A stretch of DNA of 39,220 nucleotides, taken from the NCBI RefSeq assembly GCF_030646925.1, contig NZ_JAUSKL010000031.1, forward strand, positions 1 to 39,220, in the 5' to 3' direction. The translations under genes and the position numbers were made by a program. Positions 18,302-25,593 of the stretch are shown piece by piece (position 1 is the first letter of the stretch; each line of letters begins with the position of its first letter). The notes below the pieces were generated by a model, which ran no database searches, was not told where the DNA came from, and saw only the letters and a list, made by a program, of their open reading frames with translations. This stretch comes from Candidatus Binatus sp. Its GTDB lineage: Bacteria; Desulfobacterota; Binatia; Binatales; Binataceae.

Positions 18302-18811
18302 TTACCTCACGTTGCTCGCGTACAGTTCCACCTTGGAAAACTCGGGCAGGTCCGGACACGGAATCGAAAACGCGAAGGTGTCGGTTTCGCCCGGCTGGAG
18401 CGGCTCGAAATGCGGCTTCTCGTTCAGAATCTTCTGCACCGAAGGATCGTCGTTGAGACTTTCGGCCTTGTGATTGTAGAGTCCCTCGGCGTGCAGAATT
18501 TTCCCGTTTTTGTCTTCGAACGCAAAATTCAGATGAACAAAATCAAGCGGCTGCGACGTGACGTTGGTGACTTTGCCGGCCACGACCAGGTTCGGCGGCA
18601 TACAGCACGAGTGCATGATCGAGTCTCTCGTGATGTCGATCTTCACCAGCTCGTTCTTGACCACCTCGGTCTTCGGATGGTCGTAGCGGCGATGCATGTC
18701 GGCTTCCTGGCTGATTTGCGCGGGATCCTTTACTTCGACGCGAGCGCCGGCAAACGCCACGCCGGCGGCGCTCAAGGCCATCACCGTCGCGATAAGAATG
18801 AGCTTCTTCAT
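18302..18811 (-). CDS. Exported protein with an FxLYD-like beta domain
   Basis: A 169-residue protein. The start MKKLILIATVMALSAAGVAFA is a classical Sec signal peptide, with likely cleavage after AFA. The mature part has an adjacent Cys pair (HSCCMPP) followed by VVAGKVTNVTSQPLDFVHLNFAFEDKNG, which resembles the FxLYD domain of exported proteins that assemble on the cell surface. The family assignment is my recollection and moderate only. The start is put at the second Met, five residues inside the open frame, with GGGGG upstream. It heads the minus-strand run. Confidence 0.72.
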   Translation of the reverse strand: MKKLILIATVMALSAAGVAFAGARVEVKDPAQISQEADMHRRYDHPKTEVVKNELVKIDITRDSIMHSCCMPPNLVVAGKVTNVTSQPLDFVHLNFAFEDKNGKILHAEGLYNHKAESLNDDPSVQKILNEKPHFEPLQPGETDTFAFSIPCPDLPEFSKVELYASNVR

Positions 18812-18879
18812 TTGAACGACCCCCACCCGTGATCTTGGTGTCGCGGCGGCGGGATGTCAATCTACATTTTGAACGCGGA

Positions 18880-18908
18880 GCCGACTTCGGGCCGCAGGGC
18901 CGAATCGC
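18880..18908. repeat. Short palindromic intergenic repeat, copy 2 (REP-like)
   Basis: The core TTCGGGCCGCAGGGCCGAA differs from copy 1 at 3439-3466 by a single base in the loop. The flanks GCCGA and AATCGC are also shared. It lies in the divergent gap between the exported-protein gene and tadA. Confidence 0.55.
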
Positions 18909-18940
18909 AATAAGGGAAGTCTGGCGGCGGACCAAATTGA

Positions 18941-19420
<480 letters not shown>

Positions 19421-19432
19421 TCAGGAGGCGGG

Positions 19433-19774
19433 ATGGGCAATTTCAGGTTCTATAGGCGCGTTTCAATCTTCCCGGGACTATCGGTGAACCTCTCTAAGTC
19501 GGGACCCAGCCTGACGGTCGGGATGCGCGGCGCGCACGTCACGATGGGCCGGACGGGAGTGCGCAAAACGGTCGGCATCCCGGGCACCGGCATCTACTAT
19601 ACGTCGCATAGCGGCTACCATTCGGGCGCTCATTCGGCGCACGTCGATGAACCGATCTCGGAGCAGCAGCAATCGGCGGCGCACGCGATCGGGCAATTCA
19701 TCTTCGTATTGGTGGTGATGGGCGCGATCGCGGTCGGCATCGCGCTGATCGGCGTGGTCGCAAGCAGCAAGTGA
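19433..19774 (+). CDS. DUF4236-type protein with a C-terminal membrane segment
   Basis: A 113-residue protein. The first 60 residues (FRFYRRVSIFPGLSVNLSKSG, then TVGIPGTGIYYT) are the DUF4236 pattern. A His-rich linker follows, then one hydrophobic helix at about residues 86-108. DUF4236 has no known function. AGGAGG lies 5 bases before the ATG. It is placed directly after tadA. Confidence 0.85.
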   Translation: MGNFRFYRRVSIFPGLSVNLSKSGPSLTVGMRGAHVTMGRTGVRKTVGIPGTGIYYTSHSGYHSGAHSAHVDEPISEQQQSAAHAIGQFIFVLVVMGAIAVGIALIGVVASSK

Positions 19775-19861
19775 CGATTGGCAGGTTCGACGGTTGCGCG
19801 CGCGCCGACTTCCTCAAACCACGCTTCGTCACGCAACCTTCCATGTGTTAGATTCAACTGA

Positions 19862-20992
19862 ATGTCCGACACCGATTCGCTAGTCATAGATTGCGATTCC
19901 CACGTGATGGAACCGCCCGACCTCTGGGAAAATTATCTCGAGCCGAAGTTTCGCGATCGCGCAATCAGGATCGTCAAGGATCCGGCCGACGGTCTCGAAG
20001 TCCTGATGATCGACAATCAGCCGGTGCTCAAAGGCGTGCTGGCAGGCCTCGGCGGCGCCAATCTGCCGCGTGAGCAACTGTTCGTCCCCGGCTCGAAAAC
20101 CTACCTCGACGGATGCCCGCCGGCGAGCTATCTGCCAGCCGAGCGCATCAGGATGCTCGACGAATGGGGCGTGACCGCGGGCGTGCTGTTTCCGACGGTC
20201 GGGATATTGTGGGACGTCGCGGACAACGACCTCGCGAGCGCGTACGCGCGCGCTTACAACAACTGGATTCACGATTTCGCGAGCGCCGCGCGCGGCCGCG
20301 TGATTCCGATCGCGCATATCGCGCTGCAGGACCTCGAAGCGGCGCTCGCCGAGCTCAAGCGATGCATCAAGCTCGGCTTCAAGGGAATCTTTCTGCCGCC
20401 CGAGACGATCGGCAACCGGCGCTTCTCGCATCCTGACTTCGATCCGATTTGGCATGAGTGCGAGGAAGCGGGCATCCCGGTATGCCTGCACGTGATCGTG
20501 CGCTTCAATCGCGCGCCGGGAATTATAGGACAGTTCTATCAACCCAACGAATTCCGCACCGTGTTCGGCTTCGCGCTCGGCGGATTCGCGCAGGTCGTGC
20601 CCGCTGCGATGACGATGGTGGCGGACGGTTTGTTCGATCGATTTCCGCAGCTCAAGGTCCTATGCGTGGAAGCTGGATGCGGCTGGGCGCCGTACATCAT
20701 GGATCGGATGGATCAGAAATACGGACTGCTCGGATGGACCTATCCGACCAAGCTCAAGCCGTCAGATTATTTTCGCCGCAACATCTGGGTCGTCGCGGAG
20801 CCTGAGGAAAGATCAATCGGCTCGGTGATGGAGTTGCTCGGCGAAGAGCACGTGCTGTGGGGATCGGATTTCCCGCACGTCGATTCGAATCTTGACGCGC
20901 CGCATCTGATTCGCGGCTCGGTGAAGGAGTTAAGCGCGTCGCAGCAGCGAAAACTGCTCGGCGAAAACGCACGCAAGGTGTTTCCAATCTAA
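19862..20992 (+). CDS. Amidohydrolase-family (PF04909-type) metal-dependent hydrolase
   Basis: A 376-residue TIM-barrel protein. DCDSHVMEPPDLW near the N-terminus and LWGSDFPHVDS near the C-terminus are the metal-site motifs of the amidohydrolase-2 family, with VCLHV supplying a central His. Such proteins (decarboxylases of the gamma-resorcylate/ACMSD type and ring-cleavage hydrolases) are numerous in soil actinobacteria and Binatota-like genomes. The substrate is unknown. It starts at ATG 19862 after an 87-base gap. Confidence 0.88.
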   Translation: MSDTDSLVIDCDSHVMEPPDLWENYLEPKFRDRAIRIVKDPADGLEVLMIDNQPVLKGVLAGLGGANLPREQLFVPGSKTYLDGCPPASYLPAERIRMLDEWGVTAGVLFPTVGILWDVADNDLASAYARAYNNWIHDFASAARGRVIPIAHIALQDLEAALAELKRCIKLGFKGIFLPPETIGNRRFSHPDFDPIWHECEEAGIPVCLHVIVRFNRAPGIIGQFYQPNEFRTVFGFALGGFAQVVPAAMTMVADGLFDRFPQLKVLCVEAGCGWAPYIMDRMDQKYGLLGWTYPTKLKPSDYFRRNIWVVAEPEERSIGSVMELLGEEHVLWGSDFPHVDSNLDAPHLIRGSVKELSASQQRKLLGENARKVFPI

Positions 20993-21046
20993 AGTTCTTT
21001 CCGATCTAGCTATAGATCGCTACTACGGACAGCGGGTTTCGCAGCA

Positions 21047-21250
21047 ATGCCGAGTAACATGGCCAAGAATAACAAGTCGCTGATGGCGACTTGCGTCGCG
21101 TGCAACAAGCCGGTTTCGACCGAAAGCGCGGTGGCGCTGATGGGTGCGGAGGACGGACGCGGCAAGCAGTTCGTCGTCTGCGTTACGTGCGCGAACGGCG
21201 GATGGCGTCCGCCCGGATTCGCCGGACTCTACAACATCCGCCCCCGCTAA
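21047..21250 (+). CDS. Small zinc-ribbon-like protein
   Basis: A 67-residue protein with two CxxC pairs, CVAC near residue 17 and CVTC near 46, which would bind one zinc. The first four residues may be extra, since an internal ATG lies at 21059. I recognise no family. It follows the amidohydrolase gene by 54 bases and ends just before a large inverted repeat. Confidence 0.6.
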   Translation: MPSNMAKNNKSLMATCVACNKPVSTESAVALMGAEDGRGKQFVVCVTCANGGWRPPGFAGLYNIRPR

Positions 21251-21257
21251 GACCTTT

Positions 21258-21327
21258 CACCACCAAGGCACAAGGACACCAATAAGAAAATATTTCTCTG
21301 ACCTGGTGCCTTTGTGTCTTGGTGGTT
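21258..21327. terminator. Large imperfect inverted repeat between convergent genes
   Basis: Arms of 24 bases (21258-21281 and 21304-21327) pair with about three mismatches and enclose an AT-rich loop. It separates the convergent small CxxC gene and the CoA-transferase gene. The arms read CACCAAGGCACAAGGACACC / GGTGCCTTTGTGTCTTGGTG, a wording I have met as a dispersed intergenic repeat in several phyla. A bidirectional terminator role is inferred. Confidence 0.6.
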
Positions 21328-21329
21328 GA

Positions 21330-22670
21330 TCAGTACTTGTAGATGCGCTTCGCGTCGGAACGCAGCTCCGATCGAAAATCCGGATGCGCGATTGCGACCA
21401 GCTCCTCGATTCGTTCGCGGATCGATTTGCCCTTCAGGGTCGCGATTCCGTACTCGGTCACGACGTAGTGCAAAAAGCCGCGCTGCGAAGTCACGACGCT
21501 GCCGGGATCGAGCACCGGCACGATGCGTGAGATGCGCTTCCCGTTGACCATCGAGGCTGAGGGCACCACGATCACCGTCTTGCCGCCCGCGAGCGCCGCG
21601 CCGATAACAAACGCCGTCTGTCCGCCGGTGCCCGTGTACATCAGCGGTCCAATCGATTCGCCGTTGGTCTGTCCGGTGAGATCGACCGCCATCGCGTTGT
21701 TGACCGAGATGAGTCCCTCTTCCTGCGCGATCAACCGAATATCGTCGGTGGTATTGAAATCGTACAGCGCGAACTTCGGATTGCCGTCGATATAATCGAG
21801 TTGCTCGCGCGGCGTGAGCGGCGCGATTCCCGATCCCACGACCAGGCCTGGAAAAAGTTTCTTGTGCTTACCGGTCAGCACGCCTTCCTGGACCAGCGGC
21901 GCGGTGTGCAGCGGGATAATTTCGGTCTGCATCCCGAGCTCATGATGATCGTGCAGATGCTGGCACAGCATCCCGGACATCGAGCCGACGCCGATTTGGA
22001 GCGTCGCCTTGTCGGGGATCAGTTCCTTGGCGACCAAATTGCAGACCGTCGCGATGTTGCGCGCTTCCTCTTCGTTGGTCACCGGCAAGTTGAATTCCGG
22101 CAATTCGATCATGCGTTCGACGAAATAATCGATCTCGGAAATATGAATCGAGTTGTCGCCGCCGACCCGGATCGATTTCTTGTCGATCTCCGCGATCACC
22201 AGATCGGCGTTGCGCGCCAGCAGCTTCGACATGATCTGCGATTCGCCGAAATTGCAGTAGCCATGCGCGTCGGGCGGAGAGACCACCATCAGGTACACGT
22301 TGAAATTGTCGAGCGCGGGCGGCAGATGCCCCGCGCGATAGTACTGCACCGGCGTGAACTCGGCGTCGCCGCGATGATAAATCGCCCGGTCGTACGGCGT
22401 GAGATACATCGACTCGAGGCGAAAGCGCTGGCCGAGTCCCGGCAAATCCCAGTTCATCACCGCCGCGCCGTGACTCACCACCATGTTTTCGAGATCCATC
22501 AGGCGGCCGGCCAGCGCGGGACAAAGTTCGAACGGCGTCTGCTGCGCGATCGACAGGCACACGCGGTCGCCCGACTTGATATGCGAGACTGCGTCCTCGG
22601 CCGATACCAGGCGCGCGCCAAGTTGAGAGCGCCAATCGCGCGTGATTGCCGGCGCAGTTGCGGCGGCCAT
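21330..22670 (-). CDS. Acetyl-CoA hydrolase/transferase-family protein (4-hydroxybutyrate CoA-transferase-like)
   Basis: A 446-residue class I CoA-transferase of the acetyl-CoA hydrolase/4-hydroxybutyrate CoA-transferase family. GMQTEIIP carries the Glu (Glu250) that should form the glutamyl-CoA thioester. NNAMAVDLTGQTNGESIG, GTGGQTAFVIGA and VTEYGIATLKGKS are characteristic of the C-terminal half. The acceptor/donor acids are unknown. Its ATG overlaps the stop of the upstream diiron gene by one base (TAATG), so the two are made together. Confidence 0.9.
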   Translation of the reverse strand: MAAATAPAITRDWRSQLGARLVSAEDAVSHIKSGDRVCLSIAQQTPFELCPALAGRLMDLENMVVSHGAAVMNWDLPGLGQRFRLESMYLTPYDRAIYHRGDAEFTPVQYYRAGHLPPALDNFNVYLMVVSPPDAHGYCNFGESQIMSKLLARNADLVIAEIDKKSIRVGGDNSIHISEIDYFVERMIELPEFNLPVTNEEEARNIATVCNLVAKELIPDKATLQIGVGSMSGMLCQHLHDHHELGMQTEIIPLHTAPLVQEGVLTGKHKKLFPGLVVGSGIAPLTPREQLDYIDGNPKFALYDFNTTDDIRLIAQEEGLISVNNAMAVDLTGQTNGESIGPLMYTGTGGQTAFVIGAALAGGKTVIVVPSASMVNGKRISRIVPVLDPGSVVTSQRGFLHYVVTEYGIATLKGKSIRERIEELVAIAHPDFRSELRSDAKRIYKY

Positions 22671-23662
22671 TACGCGGCGCTCGCGAGGTTGGTGTCGATT
22701 CCCATGTCGCGCATGAAGGCGGTCGTGCGATCGTTGAGCAAGCCGACTTTCTTCATGTTGGTCACCACCGTCGAATGCATTTCGCGCCGGAACAGTTTGC
22801 GGAAGTAAGCGTAGTCGGTGCCGCGCGCGATTTCTTTGCGGGCGTGGTAGATCGTATTGATATCGGCGGAATTCAGGCCGACGGCCTCATACGCCTCGCG
22901 CGGGAATTGCCCGCTCAGCAGCAACGTCAGCGCCTCGCGCACGAAATCCTCGAGCTCGCGCATCTCGGAGGAATTCAGGCTGCGGATTTCATCCGGCAGG
23001 CTCAGCACCGAAAATCCCATGTGGCGCGATTCGTCGGCCAAAATCCGGCGGCAGATTTGGCGGAGCAGCGGGTCCTTGGCGGTCTCCATCAGCATCCGGA
23101 ACAGCGACACGGCGAACGTCTCGGCGAGCAGTTGCAGCCCGACGGTTTTGACGAACCATTTGCCGTGGCCAAGGATGTAATCGAAAATCCGCTTGACGTT
23201 GCCATTAATCGGATAAATCTTGCCGCCGCATTTCTCGATCAGATAACGGCTCAGCACTTCGGCGTGGCGCGCCTCATCGACGGCCTGGGTCGCGACGAAA
23301 AACTTGGCGTCGTTGCCCGGCACCATATCGACCAGTTGCGCGCACGCGAGCATCGCGCCCTCCTCGCCGTGCAGCAGTTGCGAGAGTCGCCAGCACGAGA
23401 ACTCGACGTTGAGCCGCTTGAAGGTCGGCGCGTCGAGGTGATTTAGCGTCGGGGTGCCGTGGCCGTCGATCAGTTCGTCGGCGAAGATTCCGCGCTCGGG
23501 ATCGACGTCGGCGGTCCAGTCGATATCGCGCGAGGCGTTCCACTGATCGCGCTTGGCGTTTTCGTAGAGGCGGCGGAGATCGGGGGCTTCGACCGCATAC
23601 GAGCGCTGGAATACGGTTTCGAGCGTGGTCGAGATACGGTCCATGGTCGGTTCCGATGCCAT
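22670..23662 (-). CDS. Ferritin-like diiron protein, possible oxygenase/oxidase
   Basis: A 330-residue helical protein. Two EX2H metal motifs are seen, Glu130/His133 (DEARH) and Glu211/His214 (DESRH), plus Glu100/101 (HGEEGA) and Glu181 (LLAETFA). This is the six-ligand pattern of carboxylate-bridged diiron enzymes such as ribonucleotide reductase R2, AurF-type N-oxygenases and related oxygenases. The exact family is not certain. AGGAG precedes the ATG by about 12 bases. It is translated with the CoA-transferase-like protein, which suggests oxidation of, or release from, a CoA-linked substrate; that is inference. Confidence 0.8.
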   Translation of the reverse strand: MASEPTMDRISTTLETVFQRSYAVEAPDLRRLYENAKRDQWNASRDIDWTADVDPERGIFADELIDGHGTPTLNHLDAPTFKRLNVEFSCWRLSQLLHGEEGAMLACAQLVDMVPGNDAKFFVATQAVDEARHAEVLSRYLIEKCGGKIYPINGNVKRIFDYILGHGKWFVKTVGLQLLAETFAVSLFRMLMETAKDPLLRQICRRILADESRHMGFSVLSLPDEIRSLNSSEMRELEDFVREALTLLLSGQFPREAYEAVGLNSADINTIYHARKEIARGTDYAYFRKLFRREMHSTVVTNMKKVGLLNDRTTAFMRDMGIDTNLASAA

Positions 23663-23764
23663 ATACAGGTGCGCTCCTCGCGCTTTCGCGCAAAATCGAT
23701 ACGCAGGACCAATTTAGGATCGAATTGAAGCTAGCAAATTATTGGAAAATCGGAAAACGACGAA

Positions 23765-23796
23765 GCGTCGGCAGTGTGATCGACGAATGCCGACGC
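23765..23796. other. Stem-loop in the gap before tRNA-Ser
   Basis: A perfect 9-bp inverted repeat GCGTCGGCA / TGCCGACGC (23765-23773 and 23788-23796) with a 14-base loop. It lies upstream of both the diiron operon (minus) and tRNA-Ser (plus). Its role is unknown. Confidence 0.4.
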
Positions 23797-23873
23797 ATCC
23801 CGCATCAAGCGCGGCGAAGCGCACCGTGTTGATTCGGCCTACGCCCGTCCCGGCAATCGCACTGGCTTGACTG

Positions 23874-23879
23874 TATAAG
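23874..23879 (+). promoter_or_regulatory. Candidate -10 box of tRNA-Ser
   Basis: TATAAG lies 27 bases before the tRNA 5' end, as expected for a -10 element with a short leader. A convincing -35 is not visible. Confidence 0.35.
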
Positions 23880-23905
23880 CGCAAACATCAATGCTCGTCG
23901 ATCGC

Positions 23906-23995
23906 GGAGAGGTTCGGGAGTTTGGTTTAACCGGCCTGACTCGAAATCAGGTGAGCCTCACGGCTCCGGGGGTTCGAATCCCTCCCTCTCCGCCA
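23906..23995 (+). tRNA. tRNA-Ser (anticodon CGA)
   Basis: Acceptor GGAGAGG pairs with CCTCTCC. The anticodon stem CCTGA/TCAGG around CTCGAAA gives CGA. A long variable arm (GAGCC...GGCTC) identifies a class II tRNA-Ser. The discriminator is G and CCA is encoded. A Mu-like prophage begins a short distance downstream. Confidence 0.95.
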
Positions 23996-24110
23996 CCGAG
24001 TCCTTCTCCCCTTACGGTTTGGCCACAAGGTATCGAAATCTGCGCTTCTGCGGCTGTGAAATCAGGGATGGTTCGATCACAGTGGCAATTCAGGCGGGAT
24101 CACCCGGAAC

Positions 24111-24130
24111 TGTGTGGGATTGCGTGGGAT
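24111..24130. repeat. Tandem decamer next to tRNA-Ser
   Basis: TGTGTGGGAT is followed directly by TGCGTGGGAT, with a related CAGGCGGGAT 10 bases earlier. It sits between the tRNA 3' end and the putative prophage terminus. The 23996-24181 stretch holds no gene that I can support. Confidence 0.35.
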
Positions 24131-24192
24131 GGCGACAATTTTCGTAAGCCCCGCGCGGGTTTCTTCGGGCTCCAGGGCAATTGTGACGACCC

Positions 24193-24220
24193 TTTGAAGC
24201 ACGTTTGAAAGAGCCTTGAA
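24193..24220. promoter_or_regulatory. Three TTGAA motifs phased at 11 bp, candidate transposase end-binding region
   Basis: TTGAA recurs at 24194, 24205 and 24216, exactly 11 bases apart, so on one face of the helix. The first, TTTGAAGCACG, resembles the TTGAAGTACG I remember at the left end of phage Mu, part of a MuA site. Confidence 0.45.
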
Positions 24221-24437
24221 GTTGGACCTAAAAACGGGCAACGCGGGAACTGACCGACGCGGCTACGCGCGCTTTGTGGCGCAACCGCTCGCTGAATCGT
24301 TGAAGTTAGACAGAGTGCGATCGAACCAAACCTAACTTTCTGCGAGCGTCCAACTTCGGCGAAAAGCTAATAATATCAGTAGTTAAATGATTGTTACGAC
24401 GTATCGAAGGTGTCCAACTTCGCTTTTGAAGTTGGAC
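24218..24437. repeat. Five copies of GAAGTTGGAC at the prophage left end
   Basis: GAAGTTGGAC occurs at 24218-24227 (plus), 24302-24311 (plus, one mismatch), 24348-24357 (minus), 24412-24421 (minus) and 24428-24437 (plus). The last two form a perfect 12-bp palindrome, GTGTCCAACTTC / GAAGTTGGACAC, with a 6-base loop at 24410-24439. These look like protein-binding sites: transposase ends or repressor operators. No gene is seen in this stretch. Confidence 0.65.
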
Positions 24438-24448
24438 ACGTCACGCTG

Positions 24449-25213
24449 CTAGACCTTTGTGATTCGCAGCACCACTCTTCCAGCAACCGAGTTCTTCTCA
24501 TATCCGTCAGCAACCTCAGTCGCGGTGGGGTACGCTGTATTATCACATCTAATGACCCCCCGGCGATTGCTTCGCCACTCGACCCGACGCGGCACTAGCC
24601 GTTCTGTTGTGAAGTCCCGCGCGAACTTCTTCATCATCTCCTTGGAACCAAACAGCCTCACCGCGTAAATTCCATTGGGCGGAGTCGTCTCCCTGGAGAC
24701 CTCATCCAGGCTGCATAGCAATAGATCGCCTGGTAGCAACGTTGGATGCATCGAATCGTCCTGGACCTGAACGATTTGTGATCGCACCAATTTGCGCGGT
24801 CCTTCGGCTAGGTCTTCTGAGGTAACGATCCATTCGGGACCGAAGGTTTCTCGCAGCCATCCCCTCTCAAAAGCGACGGGCACTGGCGCCCTGATAGAGT
24901 TAGGTGCGAGGTATCCAGGGAGTTCGCCCAAGTTCCTGGGACCCTCACCCGCGATCAGCCAAGAGAGGCTGACGTTCGTGGCCTTCGCGAAGGCTGCGAG
25001 GTTAGCAAGACTCGGTTCGCGACCTCCGAACCATTTATAGAGCGTAGCTCGCGATGCGCCAATTTTTTTAGCTATGTCGGCGACATTTCGACCCAGCATT
25101 ACTTGGTTTAAACGCTCCACGAAAGAGCGAGGGTGGACCAGGGCTTGCCCTCGCCTGACGGCTAAGCGTTTGTCGGATACATGCGGATCAGGTTGTTTCA
25201 GTGATTTTTTCAT
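24449..25213 (-). CDS. Phage repressor: HTH plus S24 (LexA/CI-type) peptidase
   Basis: A 254-residue protein. An Xre-type helix-turn-helix (VADIAKKIGASRATLYKWFGG) lies near residues 44-64. The C-terminal S24 domain has the nucleophile Ser154 in VQDDSMHPTLLPGDLLL and the general-base Lys in the KEMMKKFARD segment (195/196). Such repressors keep lysogeny and inactivate themselves by autocleavage on DNA damage. This plays the role of Mu c but with a lambda-CI-like architecture, as in several Mu-like phages. It is transcribed divergently from the ner-like gene. Confidence 0.92.
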   Translation of the reverse strand: MKKSLKQPDPHVSDKRLAVRRGQALVHPRSFVERLNQVMLGRNVADIAKKIGASRATLYKWFGGREPSLANLAAFAKATNVSLSWLIAGEGPRNLGELPGYLAPNSIRAPVPVAFERGWLRETFGPEWIVTSEDLAEGPRKLVRSQIVQVQDDSMHPTLLPGDLLLCSLDEVSRETTPPNGIYAVRLFGSKEMMKKFARDFTTERLVPRRVEWRSNRRGVIRCDNTAYPTATEVADGYEKNSVAGRVVLRITKV

Positions 25214-25299
25214 GAGCTAGGCGCTACTGGAATCGGTCTGTCAATCAAAGGCGACAGGTATTGACTTGTTGTAAACTCTGTGCGACAAATTGGGACGCC
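25214..25299. promoter_or_regulatory. Divergent operator/promoter region between repressor and ner
   Basis: The 86-base divergent gap carries an inverted repeat GTCAAT (25240-25245) / ATTGAC (25260-25265). It also has a TTGACT (25261) that could act as a -35 for the rightward early promoter, with a weak -10 (GACAAA or ACAAAT). It is the expected site for repressor and Ner binding. Confidence 0.5.
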
Positions 25300-25593
25300 A
25301 TGAGTCTCCGCGCATCTTCTCCGACCGCTGCCTATAACGCAAGTCCGCCCGCCGATTGGCAGCGCGAATACATCATCGCGGAACTGCATAGACGCGGAAT
25401 CAGTCTCAGGCAACTTTCTTTCCGAAACGGCTATCGACGCAACACCGTCCGCGAAGCTTTGGATCGAGTATACCCCAAGGCTCAATCGATCATCGCGGCC
25501 GCGTTGGGTGTTAAGCCGAACGAAATTTGGCCTTCACGCTATCAGCGAAAACGTCGGCTGTTGCGTGGTCCGGTTTTGCGAGGGCAGCAATGA
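25300..25593 (+). CDS. ner: Ner/Nlp-family early regulator
   Basis: A 97-residue DNA-binding protein. DWQREYIIAELHRRGISLRQLS, then NTVREALDRVYPKAQSIIAAALG and IWPSRY, match the Ner/SfsB (Nlp) helix-turn-helix family. In Mu, Ner represses the early and repressor promoters when the phage develops lytically. I start at the ATG at 25300, just before the conserved part. The stop overlaps the transposase start (ATGA). Confidence 0.92.
   Translation: MSLRASSPTAAYNASPPADWQREYIIAELHRRGISLRQLSFRNGYRRNTVREALDRVYPKAQSIIAAALGVKPNEIWPSRYQRKRRLLRGPVLRGQQ

Noticed and set aside
21681-21692. The acetyl-CoA hydrolase/transferase has Ala328 in NNAMAVDLTGQ where relatives often have Glu, suggesting loss of the catalytic residue.
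   Set aside because: From the known position of the catalytic Glu in 4-hydroxybutyrate CoA-transferase (about residue 238 of 438), the nucleophile corresponds to Glu250 in GMQTEIIP, which is present. The Ala site is a different conserved spot.
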